NCBI RefSeq assembly: GCF_002294985.1
Contig: NZ_NSGE01000012.1
Span: 62,001 to 126,000, forward strand
Reading direction: 5' to 3'
DNA from: Mesorhizobium sp. WSM3862
Lineage (GTDB): Bacteria; Pseudomonadota; Alphaproteobacteria; Rhizobiales; Rhizobiaceae
Length of the DNA stretch: 64,000 bases
The stretch's first letter is position 1; each line of letters opens with the position of its first letter. The notes below the pieces were generated by a model. It saw only the letters and a list, made by a program, of their open reading frames with translations, ran no database searches and was not told the origin of the DNA. Position numbers and translations under genes: made by a program. Of the stretch, positions 39,897 to 48,065 are shown piece after piece.

Positions 39897-40957
39897 CCGA
39901 CGGCTCCCAACCGTGCGCGGGAATCGCCGAGCTTTGCCAATGCTCGATAGGCATCCATATAGGCCGAAACCATGCGATCGAGCGAAAACCGGTCTCGCGC
40001 CGCTGCCCGGCATGTTTCGTTGTCGAGGTCGGCCGAGGCGTCGATGGCTATCGCCATCTCGTCGATGTCATTGACCAGGAAGCCGGTCTTGCCGTGCTCA
40101 ACGACATTGGGCAGGGCGCCATTCGGGAAGGCCACAACCGGCGTGCCGCAGGCGAGGGCTTCCATGGCAACGAGCGAGCTCGTTTCCGCGGCAAGGCTCG
40201 GAATGACCAGGCAGCGGGCGGCGTTGAGAAGCCGCCGCTTGGCGAAAAACCCGAGCGGTCCCAGGAAACGCCGCCGCCTGTCGAGGCGAGGCTCCACGTC
40301 CTCGGCGAAATACTGAACATGTGTCCGGTAGGGATATATCTGCCCTCCAATTGCAAGCGGCACTCCAGCGCGCTTCGCGGCGTCGATCGCCAGGTGGATG
40401 CCTTTTTCCGGGCATATTCGGCTTAACACGAGCGCGAAATTGCGATGCGACCGGGGATCGGTAAGCGCATTGACGTCAACCCCGTTTGGGATGGGCGCGA
40501 TCAGTCTCGATCCGGCCGGCGCGGTTGCTTGCTGCGCCTCCGAGACCGCGTGCAGCCACAGGTCTTCACGGGCCGGGCTCAGCACTCCGGCCGGATACCA
40601 GGCAAGCGGCAGGTGCAGTGTCACGAGCGTGGGGCCGTCATCGGGAAGATAGGCATCGAAATCGATGCCATGCAGATGGACGACATCGATCGGCCAGCGC
40701 GCACGCGCGGCTGCGATCGCCGCGCGGTGCGCGTCCTGGGCGCGGCTCTTTGCCGTCTCGTCGAGCGCGCCTGTTTCGGCAGGCGTCTCGACCAGGGTCC
40801 CGGCCGCGCTGGAGCCCCGGCAGGCGACGACGATGGATTGATGACCTTGCCTGACCAGTGCGTGATCCAGCATCGACAGCACCTGCTCGGCGCCGCCGAC
40901 CGCATCGAGGCCGACAGGCGCAAGCGGATAGGCGACGTTGAGCACGGTAAGCGTCAT
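39893..40957 (-). CDS. GT4-family glycosyltransferase
   Basis: 354 aa from the ATG at 40957. N-terminal acceptor domain starts LNVAYPLAPVGLDAVGGAEQ. The C-terminal donor domain has ALVLSRICPEKGIHLAIDAA and the E-x7-E region (SLAAETSSLVAMEALACGTP). It is a retaining GT-B enzyme using a nucleotide sugar. It is one of two GT4 enzymes and four CgeB-like enzymes in the locus. It is coupled by a GTGA overlap to the acyltransferase. Confidence 0.9.
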   Translation of the reverse strand: MTLTVLNVAYPLAPVGLDAVGGAEQVLSMLDHALVRQGHQSIVVACRGSSAAGTLVETPAETGALDETAKSRAQDAHRAAIAAARARWPIDVVHLHGIDFDAYLPDDGPTLVTLHLPLAWYPAGVLSPAREDLWLHAVSEAQQATAPAGSRLIAPIPNGVDVNALTDPRSHRNFALVLSRICPEKGIHLAIDAAKRAGVPLAIGGQIYPYRTHVQYFAEDVEPRLDRRRRFLGPLGFFAKRRLLNAARCLVIPSLAAETSSLVAMEALACGTPVVAFPNGALPNVVEHGKTGFLVNDIDEMAIAIDASADLDNETCRAAARDRFSLDRMVSAYMDAYRALAKLGDSRARLGAVG

Positions 40958-40979
40958 GGCTGATCGAGCCGAAGTGACC

Positions 40980-41915
40980 TCATGCGGCCGAGACCCGCCG
41001 CATCGGCATCGCGGCGTCGCGCACGCCAGGTGCGTAGCGGCGCACCATCTTCGCGCAGAATTCGGCGAACTCTTCGGGCGCCTGTGGCGGGCTGGTGTGA
41101 TGAGGCTGCAGGCCTCGGTGCTCGGGCGTGAAGCAGAAAGTGATGGTGACGTTGAAGTCTGCCAGGGCTTCCATCTGGCGATCGAACCAATCGAGGGCAT
41201 TCGGTCTGAAACTGTCGGCCCAAGAGAGGCCGGTGCGCAGACTGGTGACGCCCAGCCGCTTCATCCAGGCAACGGCGTCGTCCAGTCGGTGGTCCTCGAA
41301 ATGGAACCACTGGACGAGGCCCATTTCCGGAGTGTGCCGCACGAACTCTTCGAGCGCGGGCTTGGGCGAGCCATCCTCGCGCAGAAGACCCATGTAGAAA
41401 TGACGGTAATAGGAGGAGCCTTCCACCTCGCGATGCCGTGTGGTCGCTCCCCAAGCGTGAGGCAAATCATAAAGGCTATACCATTGGACGCGGGGCGCGT
41501 TGCCAAGCAGAAGCTCCGCCGTCCGCCGCAGGCCCCAGACCTGGACCTCCTCGGCGCCGAAGCTCGACACGCCGACTTCGCTGATCCAAATCGGCAGATC
41601 GGTGACTTCGGCGATCTCGCCGAGCTTTTGCGGCCATTCGTGGATCTGCCAAAGGTTCCAGTCGAGCGGGAAGCCGTGCACGGCGACGGCGTCGACATGG
41701 TCGAGGACACCATATCCCTTGATCAGCGACATGAAGCCGGCATCGATCGGCGAAATGCCGCCAAGCACCCTGGTGATCGCCGGGTTTTCAAGCCCGATCG
41801 CGTCCGCCGCCATGATCGTCATGCCGGCGAAGCGGCTCCAGTCCGGATCGAGCTCTGGGTCCCAATGCGACTTGTTGTTGGGCTCGTTCCAGATCATGGC
41901 GGCTTCAATCATCAT
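40980..41915 (-). CDS. GH39-like glycoside hydrolase (beta-xylosidase-like)
   Basis: 311 aa from the ATG at 41915 (AAGGACG site). It starts directly at the catalytic strand IWNEPNNKSHWDPELDPD, where the NEP glutamate would be acid/base. ISEVGVSSFGAEE near residue 140 could give the nucleophile Glu. TIM-barrel strands continue to the end. Most GH39 proteins have upstream barrel strands, so this one looks permuted or shortened at the N-terminus. It has no signal peptide, so it works inside the cell, perhaps trimming or transferring during glycan assembly. Confidence 0.78.
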   Translation of the reverse strand: MMIEAAMIWNEPNNKSHWDPELDPDWSRFAGMTIMAADAIGLENPAITRVLGGISPIDAGFMSLIKGYGVLDHVDAVAVHGFPLDWNLWQIHEWPQKLGEIAEVTDLPIWISEVGVSSFGAEEVQVWGLRRTAELLLGNAPRVQWYSLYDLPHAWGATTRHREVEGSSYYRHFYMGLLREDGSPKPALEEFVRHTPEMGLVQWFHFEDHRLDDAVAWMKRLGVTSLRTGLSWADSFRPNALDWFDRQMEALADFNVTITFCFTPEHRGLQPHHTSPPQAPEEFAEFCAKMVRRYAPGVRDAAMPMRRVSAA

Positions 41916-42666
41916 TTCGTCCTTTCGACGGGTAGACCGCACCTTCACCCGCCGGCTCATCGGACGCGCGGCAGAAGTAGACCTCGTCTTCCGGGTGAAG
42001 CAGGATCTGGAAGCCGGCGCTGCGCAGCATCGCCTCGATGCAGCCGCGGTTCGGGATCCACCAGTTGGTCGGATCGTCGGCGTAGCGGTGCTCGATGAAG
42101 TGCAGCTTCGGGAATTCGGTTCGATCGAACAGGTCGAGCGTCCAAAAATCGTAGTTCTGTTCGAGCGCGAGGATTTCGCTGCTCCCGCGTTGCATCGACT
42201 GGAAGATCATCAAGTCGCGCGCAACATGTTCGCGGATGAGGTCGAGCGCCAGCAACGGGTGGCGTAGATGGTAAACCACGCCCATGAAGAGCACGATGTC
42301 GAAGGTCTCGCCGAGAGCGCCCACGTCGTAGACCGATAATTGCTGGAATTCGATGTCGCACTCGCCGATTTCGGCGGCGAAACGCGCTTGCGTCAGATAG
42401 TCCACGTCGAAATCGATGCCGAGCACGCGATCGGCGCCTCGCTTCTTCATTTCAATGGAATAGAACCCGGCGTTGCAGCCGATATCGAGCACCGATTTGC
42501 CCGAGAGATCGGCCGGGATCGCATCCGCGAATTTCTGCCATTTCACCAGAGGATAGTTGCCGAGGAAATGGTCGGGAGCGGTCTCCACGCCCGCCAGTTG
42601 CATGTTGTGGAACCACGGTCCAAGCGCATCGATGCGGCGGCGAATTTCCGCGTCGGAATGCAGCAT
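41905..42666 (-). CDS. SAM methyltransferase of the glycan cluster (TIGR04290-like)
   Basis: 253 aa. Motif I SVLDIGCNAGFYSIEMKKRG, then VLGIDFDVDYLTQARFAAE and MGVVYHLRHPLLALDLIREH. The N-terminal GPWFHNMQLAGVETAPDHFLG block and the NWWIPNRGCIEAMLRSAGF end are characteristic of a methyltransferase family that, to my recollection, travels with a B12-binding radical SAM protein (here at 52477) and glycosyltransferases. It resembles tRNA carboxymethyluridine-type (CmoB) folds. The substrate is unknown. Confidence 0.85.
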   Translation of the reverse strand: MLHSDAEIRRRIDALGPWFHNMQLAGVETAPDHFLGNYPLVKWQKFADAIPADLSGKSVLDIGCNAGFYSIEMKKRGADRVLGIDFDVDYLTQARFAAEIGECDIEFQQLSVYDVGALGETFDIVLFMGVVYHLRHPLLALDLIREHVARDLMIFQSMQRGSSEILALEQNYDFWTLDLFDRTEFPKLHFIEHRYADDPTNWWIPNRGCIEAMLRSAGFQILLHPEDEVYFCRASDEPAGEGAVYPSKGRNDD

Positions 42667-42668
42667 GG

Positions 42669-43472
42669 TCAGCCTCCTTCGCCTGGCAAGGATGGCACGT
42701 GCGAGCGGCTCGGCGGCACGAACATCGCTGTGCCATCGTCTTCCGAGGCGTCGTTGTTTTCAAGCAGCCGGAGCGCCGTGCGGTAGCCGTTGACGGTGCC
42801 GACATCGACATAAGCCGAGCCCGCCTTGATGCCCCAGGCTTCACCACCGGCAGCAAGGTAAGCATTGACCAGCGTTCCGAAATACTCGTCGCAGCCGTCC
42901 CGCTCGCGCCAAAGCGCCGCGAGCCGCTGAAAGATGCAGCCCGGCATCTTGAACGCGCCCCAGACCCAGTCCGTGGCTGCGTCCTGCTGCTTGACCTGGA
43001 TCTGCTCGACGCGGCCGTCCTGATCGACGACCACGGCGTCGAAAAGCTCGGGACGGTCTACAGGAAACAGCAGGAATGACAGCCGGTCGTCCGGCAGATG
43101 GCAGAAGCCGTCCTCGGGGAACCAGATCGTGTCCGGCAGACCGATCAGGACAGTCTCTTCCGGCGCGACGAGAGGGGCGGCGCGGAAGATCGCGTCGCAA
43201 AGACCGACTGGAGAGGGCTGGGCCACGAAGATCGCGGCCGCGCTGTCATAGCCGGCGGCATAGTATTCGAGGATATCGGACTTACCCGATCCGATGATGA
43301 AGCAGATCCTGTCGACGCCGTTGCGCACCATTCGGCGCACCAGATACTCGCTGACCGCGCACGGACGCTCGGTTTGCCCGTCCATCCGGCTGCCAACCGG
43401 GAGCAGTTCCTTGGAAAAACCCAGTGGTTGAATGCGGCTGCCGCGCCCCGCCGCAGGCACGATACCCAACAT
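42669..43472 (-). CDS. Sugar-1-phosphate nucleotidyltransferase
   Basis: 267 aa from the ATG at 43472, sharing one base with the preceding stop (TGATG). The signature GIVPAAGRGSRIQPLGFSKE at the N-terminus provides the G-x-G-x-R...K nucleotide-binding loop. GLPDTIWFPEDGF gives the metal-binding Asp, and SAYVDVGTVNGYRTAL the C-terminal sugar site. It makes an NDP-sugar from a sugar-1-phosphate, probably UDP- or dTDP-glucose-like. It supplies donors for the glycosyltransferases around it. Confidence 0.9.
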   Translation of the reverse strand: MLGIVPAAGRGSRIQPLGFSKELLPVGSRMDGQTERPCAVSEYLVRRMVRNGVDRICFIIGSGKSDILEYYAAGYDSAAAIFVAQPSPVGLCDAIFRAAPLVAPEETVLIGLPDTIWFPEDGFCHLPDDRLSFLLFPVDRPELFDAVVVDQDGRVEQIQVKQQDAATDWVWGAFKMPGCIFQRLAALWRERDGCDEYFGTLVNAYLAAGGEAWGIKAGSAYVDVGTVNGYRTALRLLENNDASEDDGTAMFVPPSRSHVPSLPGEGG

Positions 43473-44572
43473 CAGACTGTTTCCTTGATCGGTTCGCTTG
43501 CTGGCGCGGTGGCGGCTTCGACCAGAATCCGGTCCAGTTCCGCGGCGCGGCGCGCGGATGTGTGTTCGTCGAGGACGCGTTCGCGGGCTCGGCGGCGCAA
43601 CGCCTCGAGCTCGCCGTCCGACAAACCGAGCGCGGCGACCACATCGTCGGTGGCATGTGCAAGCAGGATTTCGCTGCCGGGCTCGAAGAAGTCGTCCAGA
43701 CCCGGCCAGTCGTCGGAAACGATGGCGGCGCCGCAGGCAGCCGCTTCGAACAGCCGGCCGGAGGGGCACCAGCCCTTGCGCGCCATGGCCTCGCGGGTGA
43801 CATTCAGCGTGAGACGTGACGAGCAGAAGAAGGCCGGATGATCGGCAGGCGGCAAATGCCTGACGAAGAAGATGTTGTCGCTCCACGGAAACTCCTGCGG
43901 ATATTGAGCGCCGCCAATGACGAAACGGCGATCCGGCAGCCGGACAGCGGGCGCGACGAGCAGCTTCTCGACGCCGGCCTGGCGATCCGCGGCATAAGTG
44001 CCGAGGTAGGACAGATCGCCGGCAAACTCGGCCCTGGGCTTTGCCGGCCGATGACGCTCCGGATCGACATGACCGTAGAGCGGCACGACGCGGCGCGCCC
44101 CCAGCATGGACTTGAGCGCACCGAGTGCCTCGCCGCCGGTGTAGCTCAGCACCAAATCGAAATCGCGAAGGCCTTCCGGACCGAAATAGGGAGGCTGCTC
44201 GCCCTGCTCGATGCGCGCGAGCGTCACCGCGGTATCAAGATCGTAGAACACCTTGAGCCCACGGCAACTCTCCTGCGCGAGGCGTGAGGCTTCAACAGCA
44301 TCCGGGCAGTAGGAGGTGACGATGACCGCGTCAGCCTGCCGGACCGCGATTGCCGCAGCCTGGGCAATATCATCCCATCCCGGATAGAGCACCACGTGGC
44401 CGCCATCGAGATGGGTGAGATCCCTTGCGCCGGCATAGTAGGGCGTGTCGCGCTCAAAGAAGCTGATCGACCAGCCGAGTGGCGCCAGCGCGCGTATCAG
44501 CCCGCGCCAAAGCGTGGCATGTCCGTTTCCCCAGGAAGAGGTGACCGTGAGGCCGAAGATCACCATGCGCAT
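43472..44572 (-). CDS. CgeB-family glycosyltransferase 1
   Basis: 366 aa. N-terminal FGLTVTSSWGNGHATLWRGL is the conserved start of this group (also at 48062 and, more diverged, 49168). ISFFERDTPYYA follows. The C-terminal donor-binding part has LNVTREAMARKGWCPSGRLF and EAAACGAAIVSDDWPGLDDF. CgeB-type enzymes are GT-B fold transferases first named from Bacillus spore maturation. It follows the histidine phosphatase gene by 13 nt. Confidence 0.88.
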   Translation of the reverse strand: MRMVIFGLTVTSSWGNGHATLWRGLIRALAPLGWSISFFERDTPYYAGARDLTHLDGGHVVLYPGWDDIAQAAAIAVRQADAVIVTSYCPDAVEASRLAQESCRGLKVFYDLDTAVTLARIEQGEQPPYFGPEGLRDFDLVLSYTGGEALGALKSMLGARRVVPLYGHVDPERHRPAKPRAEFAGDLSYLGTYAADRQAGVEKLLVAPAVRLPDRRFVIGGAQYPQEFPWSDNIFFVRHLPPADHPAFFCSSRLTLNVTREAMARKGWCPSGRLFEAAACGAAIVSDDWPGLDDFFEPGSEILLAHATDDVVAALGLSDGELEALRRRARERVLDEHTSARRAAELDRILVEAATAPASEPIKETV

Positions 44573-44585
44573 CGGGCAGCTCCAG

Positions 44586-45179
44586 TCAGGCGATTTCGTT
44601 CAGGCGAATGAGCTTAGAGCCCCAGTCGCCATGGACGACGGTGGTGATCGAGGCAGGTTCGATGTCGAAGCGAAAACAGTCGCCGAGCTGAAGGCCAAGC
44701 ACCTTGCACACCGCAGCCTTGATGACGTCCGCGTGACTGATCAGTGCAACGCATCGGTTTGGGGCCTGTTCGCGCAGCACGTCCATGAGGTCGACGATCC
44801 GCTGCTGGGCGTCCTGCATGGTCTCGCCGCTCGGTGTTCGGGCGCTCTGTCGCTGGTCGTTCCACATCCGCCAGGCGGCGTCATCGGCCAGCTCTTCGAA
44901 TGTCTTGCCGGACCATGCGCCGAAATCGATCTCGTCCAATTCCTGGCAGATTCCGATCTGCTCGATATTGCAGGCGACAGCGATCGGTTTCGCGGTTTCC
45001 AAGGTGCGCTTGCGCGGGCTGCTGAAAATGGCCGCGAGCGTTTCCCTCGCCAGACGGCGGGCCAGACGCAGCGTCTGTGCCTGGCCGGTTTGGCCAAGAT
45101 CGATATCCTGGCGGCCTGCCAGATAGCGGCCGACATTGTCATACGCAGCATGCCGCACGAGGAAAATAGTCGTTGTCAT
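44586..45179 (-). CDS. Histidine phosphatase superfamily protein (RHA variant)
   Basis: 197 aa. The catalytic motif is LVRHAAYDN, with RHA instead of the usual RHG. The other elements are intact: FSSPRKRTLETAKPIA with the second Arg, the ELDEIDFGAWSG segment and the second His in ALISHADVIKA. It is probably a phosphatase acting on a sugar phosphate or inositol phosphate. Directly upstream lies inositol-1-phosphate synthase (4-nt overlap), so dephosphorylation of the inositol phosphate or of a glycosyl-inositol phosphate is a reasonable inference. Confidence 0.88.
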   Translation of the reverse strand: MTTTIFLVRHAAYDNVGRYLAGRQDIDLGQTGQAQTLRLARRLARETLAAIFSSPRKRTLETAKPIAVACNIEQIGICQELDEIDFGAWSGKTFEELADDAAWRMWNDQRQSARTPSGETMQDAQQRIVDLMDVLREQAPNRCVALISHADVIKAAVCKVLGLQLGDCFRFDIEPASITTVVHGDWGSKLIRLNEIA

Positions 45180-46279
45180 TCCGCGGCGTCGAGCATCGGC
45201 TCGCCCCTACCGGCTATGAAGGCGAGCGTGCGCAGGCGGGCTTCGGCATCGGTGAACTGCTCCGGCGGAGACTTCATGAAATAACTGCAAGGGCCGGTGA
45301 GCGCCCCAGCGATACCGCGATCAAGCGCCAGCTTGGCGCAGCGCACCGCGTCGATGACCACTCCGGCGGAGTTGGGCGAATCCCAGACTTCCAGCTTGAG
45401 CTCGGCATTCAGCGGGACGCCGCCGAAGGTCGTGCCTTCGACCCGGATATAGGCCCATTTGCGGTCGGTGAGCCAAGGCACATGATCGCTGGGTCCGACA
45501 TGGATGTCGCCGGGCTCGAGCGGTACATCGATCTGGCTGGTGACCGACTGCGTCTTGGAGATTTTTTTCGATTCCAGCCGCTCACGCTCCAGCATGTTGA
45601 GGAAGTCCGTGTTGCCGCCGAAGTTGAGCTGGTAGGTGCGGTCGATGCGCACCCCGCGCTCCCGAAACAGATTGGCGAGCAGCCGGTGAACGATGGTAGC
45701 GCCGACCTGGCTCTTGATGTCGTCTCCGATCAGGGGCAGGCCGCGCTCTTCGAAGCGGCGGCGCCATTCCGGCCGCGAAGCGATGAAGACCGGTATGCAG
45801 TTGACGAAAGCGCACCCGGCCGCCAACGCGCATTCGGCATAATAGCGGGTTGCCGCATCCGAGCCGACCGGCAGATAGGACACCAGCACCTCGGCCCCGC
45901 TTTCCCGAAGGTCTGCGGTCACGTCGGCGACCGGCTCATTCGCTTCCTCGATTTCATCGCGCAGATATTTGCCGATGCCGTCGAGTGTAGGTCCGCGTTG
46001 CACGCGCACGCCGATCGGCGCCACATCGGCAAAACGGAAGGTGTTGTTCGGGGCGTTGTAGATTGCTTCGGCCACATCGCGCCCGACCTTGCTCTTGGCG
46101 ACGTCGAAGGCGCAGACGACCTCGATGTCTTCGACATGGTAGCCGCCGAGATCGGCATGCATCAGCCCGGGGATCGGCTCGTTGCTTTTTGCCTGACGAT
46201 AATAGGTGAGGCCTTGCACCAGGGAGGATGCGCAATTGCCGACACCGACGATGCCGATGCGAACCTTTTTCGATGTCAC
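45176..46279 (-). CDS. Inositol-3-phosphate synthase (myo-inositol-1-phosphate synthase)
   Basis: 367 aa, similar to the short actinobacterial/archaeal-type enzymes. NAD-binding VRIGIVGVGNCASSLVQGL at the N-terminus; catalytic core LPLIGDDIKSQVGATIVHR and LNFGGNTDFLNML; C-terminal LKLEVWDSPNSAGVVIDAVR. These motifs are the family hallmarks. It cyclises glucose-6-phosphate to inositol phosphate. It is the first gene of the 46.3-38.0 kb operon and has an EcfG-type promoter 42 nt upstream, tying inositol supply to stress and to the glycan pathway. Confidence 0.93.
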   Translation of the reverse strand: MTSKKVRIGIVGVGNCASSLVQGLTYYRQAKSNEPIPGLMHADLGGYHVEDIEVVCAFDVAKSKVGRDVAEAIYNAPNNTFRFADVAPIGVRVQRGPTLDGIGKYLRDEIEEANEPVADVTADLRESGAEVLVSYLPVGSDAATRYYAECALAAGCAFVNCIPVFIASRPEWRRRFEERGLPLIGDDIKSQVGATIVHRLLANLFRERGVRIDRTYQLNFGGNTDFLNMLERERLESKKISKTQSVTSQIDVPLEPGDIHVGPSDHVPWLTDRKWAYIRVEGTTFGGVPLNAELKLEVWDSPNSAGVVIDAVRCAKLALDRGIAGALTGPCSYFMKSPPEQFTDAEARLRTLAFIAGRGEPMLDAAE

Positions 46280-46321
46280 GAAACCGCCGCCTCTGTTGTT
46301 GGAGGTAAGTTCCTCGCGCCG

Positions 46322-46346
46322 AACTGTGACCGGTCGGGAATGTTCC
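46322..46346 (-). promoter_or_regulatory. EcfG-type promoter of glycan operon 1
   Basis: Minus-strand GGAAC (46346-46342), N17, GTT (46324-46322), 43 nt before the inositol phosphate synthase start codon. Confidence 0.82.
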
Positions 46347-46470
46347 TTGAGAGGTGGAAAAATCGCGGATGCGGTCGACGTTCAAGACTCCCGTTGCCGG
46401 GTTGTCTCCGAACGGCCAGCGCAGGACGCGACGTTCGGAGTGCGGCTAATGGAATCTCGCCCGCTCGGCC

Positions 46471-46629
46471 TCAAATCCGGCCCATGAGCGCCATGATCAC
46501 CAGGATGACAAGTATGACGCCGAGCACGCCCGAAGGCCCATAGCCCCAGCCCGACGAATACGGCCAGGCCGGGATCGCGCCGATCAGCAACAAGATCAGG
46601 ATAATAATGAGGATTGTGCCGAGACTCAT
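46471..46629 (-). CDS. DUF3309-family membrane peptide
   Basis: 52 aa. MSLGTILIIILILLLIGAIP, a WPYSSGWGYGPSG loop, then a second hydrophobic helix ending MGRI are exactly the DUF3309 layout, a two-helix hairpin protein common in Proteobacteria. The function is unknown. It stands between the two glycan operons; no GGAAC promoter was found for it. Confidence 0.88.
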   Translation of the reverse strand: MSLGTILIIILILLLIGAIPAWPYSSGWGYGPSGVLGVILVILVIMALMGRI

Positions 46630-46723
46630 ATCGGGTCCCCTTCATTGGCGAGGTGGACGTTCGGACCTCAGACTGCGGGGCTCATATGCTATTTGTTCGT
46701 CATTCGTCTGAGGCGCTGGGGGC

Positions 46724-46909
46724 TCAGTCCAGCCTGCGCAGCATGTCAGCTTCCCGCTCGAGGATGGTTGCGACTTCTTCGCGTTGAAGATGCGTCATCA
46801 TCAGGCTGACGCAACATTCGAGGTAGGTGATGGAGGATCGTCGCAGGAAGGCGGCGGTTTCCGCGGCCGCCATCTGCTCGATGTCCTTGGCTGATCGCTT
46901 CGACTGCAC
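46724..46909 (-). CDS. Small helical protein overlapping the 3' end of the epimerase gene
   Basis: 61 aa from a GTG at 46909 with a GGAG site. It reads SKRSAKDIEQMAAAETAAFL then TYLECCVSLMMTHLQREEVA and EREADMLRRLD, clear amphipathic helices. In the same DNA the epimerase frame gives an Arg/Pro-rich low-complexity tail. Either this is a genuine overlapping gene in the +1 frame, or a frameshift has swapped the true end. It would be the last gene of the second glycan operon. Confidence 0.48.
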   Translation of the reverse strand: MQSKRSAKDIEQMAAAETAAFLRRSSITYLECCVSLMMTHLQREEVATILEREADMLRRLD

Positions 46910-48065
46910 GACTGCGTTCTCCGTGCCGGTTATCGGGCCCAACCAGAATCTCGGTCGGATGTTCCGCTTCGGTGAAAAGAACGCCGGACGCATCGGGATC
47001 CTGCGCGCCGCCGGTTTCAAATCCGTCTGCTCCGGGCCTGTTGGTCGCGGCGGCGGGCGACACGGTCGCGCTGCCTTCGAGTTCTGCGAAGTAAACGACC
47101 GTTTGCAGCAGGCCCTGCCGGAGAGGTACCTTGGGGGCCCATCCGAGAAGCTCCTTCGCACGGGCTATATCGGGGCGTCGCCGGCGAGGATCGTCTTCCG
47201 GCAAAGGCAGGAATTTCACGGGCGACCTGGTGCCGGTCAGTTCCCTCACCAGGCCGGCCAATTCGAGGACGGTGAATTCCCCGGGGTTGCCAAGATTGAT
47301 CGGCTGGCGCGGATTGGGCTCGATGTCCATCAGCCGCAACAGGCCTTCAACCAGGTCGGTGACGTAGCAGAAGGATCGCGTCTGCCGGCCATCGCCGAAT
47401 ATCGTCATCGGCCGCTTTTCAAGTGCCTGCATGACCAGATTCGAGACGATGCGACCGTCGGCGGGGTCCATCCTTGGGCCATAAGTGTTGAAGATGCGGG
47501 CGACACGCACGTCGGCCCGATCGGCCCGAAGGTAGTCGAAGCAAAGCGTCTCCGCGGTGCGCTTGCCTTCGTCGTAGCAGGCGCGCGGGCCGATGCAGTT
47601 CACATGGCCGAGATAGTCCTCGCGCTGCGGATGCTGCTCGGGATCACCATACACTTCGCTGGTCGATGCTTGCAGGAACCGTGCACCGTCGCGAAGGGCA
47701 AGCTCGAGCAGATTGAGCGACCCGACCACGCAAGTGCGCGTGGTGTGAACTGGATCGGCCTGGTAGCGGGGCGGTGACGCCGCGCATGCCAGATTGAAGA
47801 CACGGTCGACCGGTTCACCCAGTTCCAGCGGGCTGCAGATATCCTGCTCGATCAGCCGGAAGCGCGATTGGCCGATAAGCGGCGTGATGTTCTCCATTCG
47901 GCCGGTGAGAAAGTTGTCGACGCAGATCACGCGATAGCCGATGCCAAACAGGGCCTCGCATAGGTGCGAACCGAGGAAACCGGCACCGCCAGCGACAAGC
48001 GCCGTCCGTGTCTGTTGGGCCTTTCTTGAACGCCGCATCTGTGTGTTCTCCTGTCTGCCTGTCAT
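46746..48065 (-). CDS. UDP-glucuronate decarboxylase-like NAD-dependent epimerase with unusual tail
   Basis: 439 aa. Residues 20-335 are an extended SDR very close to UDP-xylose synthase: TALVAGGAGFLGSHLCEAL, FNLACAASPPRYQADPVHT, STSEVYGDPEQHPQ, catalytic CYDEGKRTAE, and RIFNTYGPRMDPADGRIVSN. It would make UDP-xylose from UDP-glucuronate. The last about 100 residues have low complexity and overlap another frame with better coding character, so the natural C-terminus may be earlier. Start ATG overlaps the CgeB stop. Confidence 0.88.
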   Translation of the reverse strand: MTGRQENTQMRRSRKAQQTRTALVAGGAGFLGSHLCEALFGIGYRVICVDNFLTGRMENITPLIGQSRFRLIEQDICSPLELGEPVDRVFNLACAASPPRYQADPVHTTRTCVVGSLNLLELALRDGARFLQASTSEVYGDPEQHPQREDYLGHVNCIGPRACYDEGKRTAETLCFDYLRADRADVRVARIFNTYGPRMDPADGRIVSNLVMQALEKRPMTIFGDGRQTRSFCYVTDLVEGLLRLMDIEPNPRQPINLGNPGEFTVLELAGLVRELTGTRSPVKFLPLPEDDPRRRRPDIARAKELLGWAPKVPLRQGLLQTVVYFAELEGSATVSPAAATNRPGADGFETGGAQDPDASGVLFTEAEHPTEILVGPDNRHGERSRAVEAISQGHRADGGRGNRRLPATILHHLPRMLRQPDDDASSTRRSRNHPRAGS

